64,000 bases of DNA, from the NCBI GenBank assembly GCA_003956705.1, contig QZCP01000051.1, positions 38,350-102,349 of the forward strand. Reading direction: 5' to 3'. This stretch comes from Brevipalpus yothersi. Its lineage: Eukaryota > Arthropoda > Arachnida > Trombidiformes > Tenuipalpidae. Position 1 is the first letter of the stretch. Every line of letters starts with the position of its first letter. This document shows, piece after piece, positions 58,802 to 64,000 of the stretch. The position numbers and the translations under genes are program-made. Under the pieces are notes generated by a model that did not search any database, was not told where the DNA came from, and was given only the letters and a program-made list of their open reading frames with translations.

Positions 58802-59317
58802 CTAATTGAGTCCTAAATAATCATCCATAAGAGTACCAATAGCGAAAATATCTTTGGCATCCACTCTGAGACCAACAATCTTTAATCTTATCTCATCTCC
58901 TTGCTGGATGACAATGTCCTCATCTACTGTCTTGTAGCACGGTGGCGATTGATTGGCATCGTACTGCATATCGGCAGGAATGGAATGACGTGATATGAAA
59001 CACGATAGTGGACCAATTTCGGTGAATATGCCCACCTTATTGACTTGTGTTACCTGTCCATCCAGGACTTCCCCCTTGAACGGTCGAAATACAATAGCAT
59101 GATATTTGATGTGATAATTTACAAAGCCAGTATTGTGTTCAATCAATCCGTGGCCAATATGATTGATAGCGGTAACTTGTATAATGAAACCATAATTTCC
59201 ACTACATGAGCCCTCCACTTCATTGTACAATTTTTGTTTAACAGTGTCCAACAGACGTGGTCCAAAGTAGCGTGGATGAAGTTGCACTTCATGTTCAAGA
59301 GCAATATGATAGAACAT
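58802..59317 (-). CDS. POLR2G: RNA polymerase II subunit RPB7
   Basis: Single exon, 171 aa, the same size as animal RPB7. The start MFYHIALEHEVQLHPRYFGP is at the first ATG of the frame; the codons before it are a CA-repeat artefact. The N-terminal RNP domain is followed by the OB/S1 fold with VFRPFKGEVLDGQVTQVNKV, GPLSCFISRHSIP, DEDIVIQQGDEIRLKIVG and the end FAIGTLMDDYLGLN. RPB7 pairs with RPB4 in the stalk of RNA polymerase II. The 5' end faces FAM193, with about 680 bp of shared upstream sequence. Confidence 0.97.
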   Translation of the reverse strand: MFYHIALEHEVQLHPRYFGPRLLDTVKQKLYNEVEGSCSGNYGFIIQVTAINHIGHGLIEHNTGFVNYHIKYHAIVFRPFKGEVLDGQVTQVNKVGIFTEIGPLSCFISRHSIPADMQYDANQSPPCYKTVDEDIVIQQGDEIRLKIVGLRVDAKDIFAIGTLMDDYLGLN

Positions 59318-59997
59318 TTTTACACACACACACACACACACAAGAATCAATGTATCAATGTAGTGAAATTAAATCAAATCAATTCAAAAAAATTCAAGTC
59401 CTGAGTGAAAACAAATTCCAGCGCAATATGATGAAAACAGATGTCTTGAATGTACAAACCAAACACTACCACTACGATGACCACCGACAACGATCCCCTC
59501 AACTACTGTCCACCACTCAGTTAATCCTCAATCAACATTGCTTTCGATAATCTAATTAAATTTAATGATCAAATCGAGAAAAACTTAATTAAGATCATGA
59601 ACCATGTTGATAATGTTGAAGAGTGAGAAAATGATTTTTTTTATTTTGCTTGTTAAGAGCGCCCTCTTGATCGGTTTTTCTTTCTTCAATGTTTGCAGTG
59701 AAAAATACATGAAAAAATTTTTCTCTCTTATGCAGGTCTAACTGGCCTGGAAAGAATATATTGATTAGATTGATTGTTTGATGATTAATTTGCTCATTTA
59801 TTTGTCGTTTAATTGGTACATGTGATTTTTCAATTGTTTAATTTAAAGTCAATCCTCCAATAGATACAGTGTCTATTGGATCAACACAAGCACACACACA
59901 TTCTTCACATCAACCACACACAAACATCTTTGCTCTCAAGTCTTTTGCATCTTTTCATCTCTCAGGCACAGACACATTACATACCATACATACATCC
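59318..59997. other. Bidirectional promoter region RPB7/FAM193
   Basis: Head-to-head spacer holding a (CA)n run at 59322-59342, the GCGCCCTCT motif at 59659-59667 (see the copy at 36038) and otherwise AT-rich sequence. It may include the FAM193 5' UTR. Confidence 0.5.
59659..59667 (-). promoter_or_regulatory. AGAGGGCGC motif (CTCF-core-like), second copy
   Basis: On the minus strand this reads AGAGGGCGC, identical to the motif upstream of CDC5L. It sits midway in the RPB7/FAM193 head-to-head spacer, a plausible promoter or insulator position. Confidence 0.35.
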
Positions 59998-62020
59998 ATG
60001 GGCGAGTGCACCAGAAAAGTAGCCAGTGATGGTAATCCTGGGAATCCTGGGAATCCTGGGAATCCTGGGAATCCAATATATTATGAGGACCATGTAGATG
60101 ATGATTATGAAGATGATGATGGGGATGGGGATGAAGGAATTGACGATGAAGATGATGACGAATCGTGCTCTGATCAGGTAGAGTTAATCTTTTCTTTTAC
60201 TACATGTGAATATGTTAAGAGTGTGTGTGTGTGTTTGTGTATGTATGTGTGTTGTATGTTGTGTTGATGGCATCAATCATCAGCTGAAAACTTTGTTGCT
60301 CTCTTTTTTTCCATCTGTTTTTTGGCCTATGGTTACAGCTTGATTTTCAATGATTTCAGTTTTAAATTGATTTTTGAACTTTCCATTGAATAAAGTGTGT
60401 ATGTGTGTATCAATTTTCTAATTGCATATCTTTTCATTTCAATAGAGCTCAACTACATCAACCTCAACAAGTAATAATCAGCGTGTTGACGGTGGTAGAG
60501 TATGTGATTGTTGTTATTGTGAAGTATTTGGACATGGAATGCCCGCTGTTGCACCAACTTCTCGTAATTATAATGAGATGAGAGAACGTTTAAGATCTCG
60601 TCTGAACAAGCGTAAAGCTGAACGCGGACGCTGTGAGAATGCAGCTAATTTAACCGCCAATGGGTCTGATAAGCGTAAAGAATTGGTTGAAAAAGAAGAT
60701 AATCGAGATTTGGAAGAATTATTAAATTATATTGAAGGTACATCATCCAGAAAGGTGGATAAAAATAGTAAAGAGAAGAAAAAGAAAGACAAACCTAAGA
60801 AGAAAAAAGAGAAATCAAAAGATCGTAAGGTATCTACAATCACCCATGTAAACCCAAATAATAATCTGCACAACACAAAAAGCAGCCTCTCTTCCTTTTC
60901 CTCCTCGTCTCCTTCCTCCATAACCATCACATCTTCTACCAACACCAGCGAGATATTGACCCATAATTCGACAAATCATGTGACCAAGCAGCACCATCAA
61001 AAAGTTGTGTATAATAATCATGAGAATAGTAATTCTGCCGCTAAACAGATGACTAGAGGCTCTTTAAATAACACTGAACTTATCCATCCTGAGGAAAGTC
61101 GGCCCTCAAGACAAAACAATTCAAGCGAACGAGGTACTCGACCTCGAAATACGGTCAAAACTCCATCAAAAAAATCAAATACAAACAGAAACAACAACAA
61201 ATCTAATCCACAGGCAATTTTACCTGAGCAATCGCGAATTACGCCACAACAAAACGGTGAAAACGTCAATTCTAGTGCACGAAAGACAAAGACACCGTCA
61301 TATAATACCCATAATTCTGCTCAGTACTTTTCCCAGCGCAAGGCTCCGACATCCAACTCAGACCCGAATTCTTCACCCAAATGCGTTCACACAAACGAAT
61401 CTCGATCTAAAACCAATGTTAAAGCATCCAAGAGGTCCAATAGCACAACACAGCCTATTGAGACAATCATTAAAGATCTTACTGCACAGCATAAGTTAAT
61501 CATGAACGATGAAAGGACAAATGTTCATCGAAGGAACAGTAAGAATGGAATCAGTAATAATAATGATTCTAGCATTGTTAGTGATGCGGTTTGTGAAAGA
61601 GATAAAAATATCGAATTACCCCCCAAAGAAGACATTCTCCTTGCTGACGAAGTATTCTTACCGAAAAGCGACATTGATCTCGAAAATGGCGAGTTGGATG
61701 AAATTGAAAAAGAAGTTGAAGCGTTCAAAAGGTAAGAATTAAAAAAATCTTGTACAAATCCTTCCTCTGATCCTTCAAGCAATTCGAAATTTTTTCGAAT
61801 TTCAGTTTCCGTTCATTGATGTTGACTTCAAACTTCAAACTTTTACCAATCAATACATATCACAAACACTCTCTCTCTCTTTTTATCTAGGTTCTGCTTC
61901 AATTCTGTTCCTCGAGCTCGTAAAGATAAAGTAAATGTTGACCTCAAAGATATTCTCATAAAAAAGAGGCCTGTGACCAGCAATTATGGAGATAGTCAGA
62001 CTATATCAACGAGGAAGTGA
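59998..62020 (+). CDS. FAM193: FAM193 family protein
   Basis: Exons 59998-60177, 60446-61731 and 61891-62020 give 531 aa. The FAM193-specific zinc-type block CDCCYCEVFGHG is followed by APTSRNYNEMRERLRSRLNK. The conserved C-terminal block VFLPKSDIDLENGELDEIEK, VEAFKRFCFNSV is also present and is split by the last intron. The middle is low-complexity (Lys-rich, then Ser/Asn/Thr-rich). The N-terminus has a GNP repeat and an acidic run. FAM193 proteins are chromatin/stress-associated; fly FAM193 is linked to hypoxia and p53 control, though the mechanism is unclear. It is much shorter than human FAM193A (about 1265 aa), so upstream exons may be missing. ATG 59998 is chosen as the first in frame. 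Confidence 0.88.
60031..60075 (+). repeat. In-frame 9-bp tandem repeat (GNP)x5
   Basis: Five consecutive copies of GGNAATCCN within the first FAM193 exon, encoding Gly-Asn-Pro repeats. Copy number is likely polymorphic because four of the five units are nearly identical. Confidence 0.9.
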
Positions 62021-63918
62021 AACACAAACCTGACAGGGAATCGGGTTGAAATGGTTGATTGACCTATTGGTATCACTCGATATATCAATTGAGGGTGAAA
62101 AGCAGAAAACAACAACAACAACTGAAAGGTCACTGAATATCTTTAGAATGCTCTCTCTCTCTCTATCTCTTTAAAGTTGGTTATGTTAACTGCGGGGCTT
62201 ATAAACAATCGTTGACTCTTTGTCTTATTCACCTTTTCTTTTCCTGTCTTATCTTTTTTCTTCGATTCTCTAATGATTGACAACTTGGCTAGCGAATGAG
62301 AATTTTCATTGAAAATATCTAAAAGCTTGTAGTAAAATGTTTTTCCAAAAACTATCTCTCTCTCTCACATCCTCTTTCTCTATCCGACTAATAGCCATTG
62401 ATCGATCGTTCTTCCACTGTTCTATGATAGATCGGTGAAAGTGTTAGATGATCATCTAAAGAGAAATCGATAGAAAAATTGTGAGAAGCTCATAAAATTT
62501 TCAAGAGATGTTCACAGATGGTTGAAATATAGTTATTACTTTCTTTTATAAACTAAAAAGCATTGATAGTCACTGTACTTACCAGGTCAATTTAATTTTA
62601 ATTCCTTTCGTGATCAAATGTTTGTGACTATCTCAATACTAGATAGATTGAATGAATATCTTTACACCTATTCAATTTGTTCTCCCAATGGTTTGATCTG
62701 TGGTGTTCGAAATTTTGATCCGGAGAGGCATTCATGAGAAATCTCGTCGAATAGCATAGCCACAAAAATCGGTACCACATTATAAAATGATCAAAAGAAA
62801 GCAATGATTATATCTTTCCTCCAATCAATTCATTCAATCTATCCATTTGAAAAAACTATGAGACACTTATCTTGTGGAAAGCGATTGTTAGAGGAGAAGG
62901 TAATTATTCTTCTACGAAATCTTGTTGAGAATGGGAAGAGTGGAGTCATCATTAAAACACATCTATAAAAATAGATTTTATGCAATCAGGATACACAATC
63001 GTGATGGTGTAAGTGTATGTGTGTGTGATGGATGATAAAGGAAAATACTATTAACCATCATCTCCAGAGGAATCGAAATAAAATCGAGAATCAAACATTT
63101 TTGGATTAATAAGCTGAAAAGAGTAATAGAAAAAATAAAAATAAAACTCTCGAAGATAATCTCGTACTGCACAATTCTCATAAGCGCGAAACAGAGAGAA
63201 AAAGGGAGATAAAACAAAAAATCAACGCTCTCAATCATCATCGATTGATTCATCATTTCATCATCTCAAATTTCTTTCTGACAGCTTCTAGAATCTCTTT
63301 TTTTCTCTTTCTCTTGCTAAGATTTTTTTTGAACAAATAGTAAAACAATTTTTTTTGAATCATTCAATAATCATGTATCCACATGTGTGTAAGAAGAAGT
63401 GATGCTTGCATGTGAAACGTGTAAATGAGGAAACTTACATCAATTGGAAAAATTGTTTTACAGTAAAGAAAATACGAAATCGTTGTTGAAGGCGAAAAAA
63501 TAAATTTTTGCCAATGTTATATCCGCTCTGCTCAGTAAAGATTCTTCTCTCTTCTCTTCTCTTCTCTTCTCTCTCGCATCTTCTTCTTCTTCTTACACAT
63601 TTAAATCACAGCAGCTTCTCCTCTTTCATCTTTCTCTCTCTCTCTCTCTCTTTTCACTTCTTTCTCTCTGGTCTCGATGTCAACAAAGCGACAATAACAC
63701 CCATACACTAGGAACAATACTAGGTGATGATTGAATTGAAAAAAGTTTCAATTCGAATCTAGTCTCCATCATCATCTCCATCTTTACCTTTGTCCATCTG
63801 TATTTCTTTTCTCACACAAACACACACCTCAAATCAGTGATTCACAATTCGGCCCCTGATTGATTTGGATATTGAGCTTGGACAGAGCAGCAAAGATTAC
63901 TCTCTACAGAACAGGCTG
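62021..63918. other. Intergenic, repeat-rich
   Basis: FAM193 3' UTR and the upstream region of the next gene. CT-rich tracts lie at about 62151-62171, 63540-63585 and 63630-63670. No coding region was recognised; ATG frames here are short and lack domains. Confidence 0.5.
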
Positions 63919-64000
63919 ATGGCTCGTTTCTCATCCGCTGGAACTGGAGACGATGCACATCTCGGTGAGTGTTTTGATGATAAGGTGGCTTAATGTAGTA
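63919..64000 (+). CDS. First exon of a gene cut by the window end
   Basis: ATG at 63919 encodes MARFSSAGTGDDAHL and runs to a good donor (CTCG|GTGAGT) with the exon ending at 63964. The upstream sequence is CT-rich leader-like. Too short to identify. The exon may be real given the ATG context and the donor, but nothing downstream is available to confirm it. Confidence 0.4.

Noticed and set aside
62978..63256. 92-codon minus-strand frame with hydrophobic stretches
   Set aside because: No ATG-supported start with a plausible context, no domain and simple-repeat content; treated as chance.

Overview
This window is nuclear DNA of an animal, almost certainly an arthropod. Evidence: about 21 multi-exon genes with GT-AG introns, most of them 45-115 bp long; AT-rich spacers full of (CT)n/(GA)n tracts; a CBM14 chitin-binding cuticle-type protein; an astacin; and insect/mite-style gene structures. 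The very small introns and compact genes make an acariform mite my best guess. That is inference, and the species cannot be read from the sequence. I saw no tRNA or rRNA gene, no CRISPR array and no complete transposon.

Layout. 0.7-5.0 kb (+): CHIC-family protein, then a ZDHHC17/HIP14-type ankyrin palmitoyltransferase. 5.3-9.4 kb: a signal-peptide-peptidase-like gene (+) whose catalytic motifs are degenerate. It lies between two directly repeated copies of the 3' end of a KIF17-type kinesin. The larger copy (-) lacks the motor domain and has an in-frame stop where conserved coiled coil should continue. 10-14.5 kb (-): a secreted GMC oxidoreductase and a BTB-BACK-TLDc protein. 17.9-18.9 kb (-): a secreted Ser/Tyr/Gly/Pro repeat protein made of tiny exons. 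21-22 kb (+): an astacin with an altered zinc motif. 22.4-24.1 kb (-): sphingosine-1-phosphate phosphatase. 25.6-26.7 kb (+): IMPACT. 28.8-30.9 kb (+): PP2A B56 regulatory subunit. 33.5-35.6 kb (+): HMG-CoA lyase. 36.3-38.8 kb (+): CDC5L. 39.4-40.9 kb (-): MYSM1-type JAMM deubiquitinase.

42-52.8 kb: a CPAP1-like chitin-binding protein (+); an unrecognised 137-aa membrane protein (+); then CFAP410/C21orf2 (-), whose first intron is about 4.7 kb and holds a complete His-rich secreted-type gene on the opposite strand. That nested gene looks like a degenerate relative of the CPAP1-like gene. 54.9-62 kb: DNAJC12 (-), PGM3 (+), RPB7 (-) and FAM193 (+). The window ends in the first exon of another + strand gene.

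Most genes are unrelated housekeeping genes (splicing, transcription, translation control, sphingolipid, leucine and hexosamine metabolism), so there is no operon-like pathway. PGM3 makes a UDP-GlcNAc precursor used for chitin, and the chitin-binding proteins act on chitin, but their proximity is probably chance. The unusual biology lies in degenerate paralogs: the SPP-like and astacin genes with broken catalytic signatures, the headless KIF17 and its extra fragment, the eroded CBM14 copy, and the gene-within-intron arrangement. No clearly new multi-gene system was found. Exon coordinates were derived by hand from splice signals and reading-frame continuity and may be off by a base or two.
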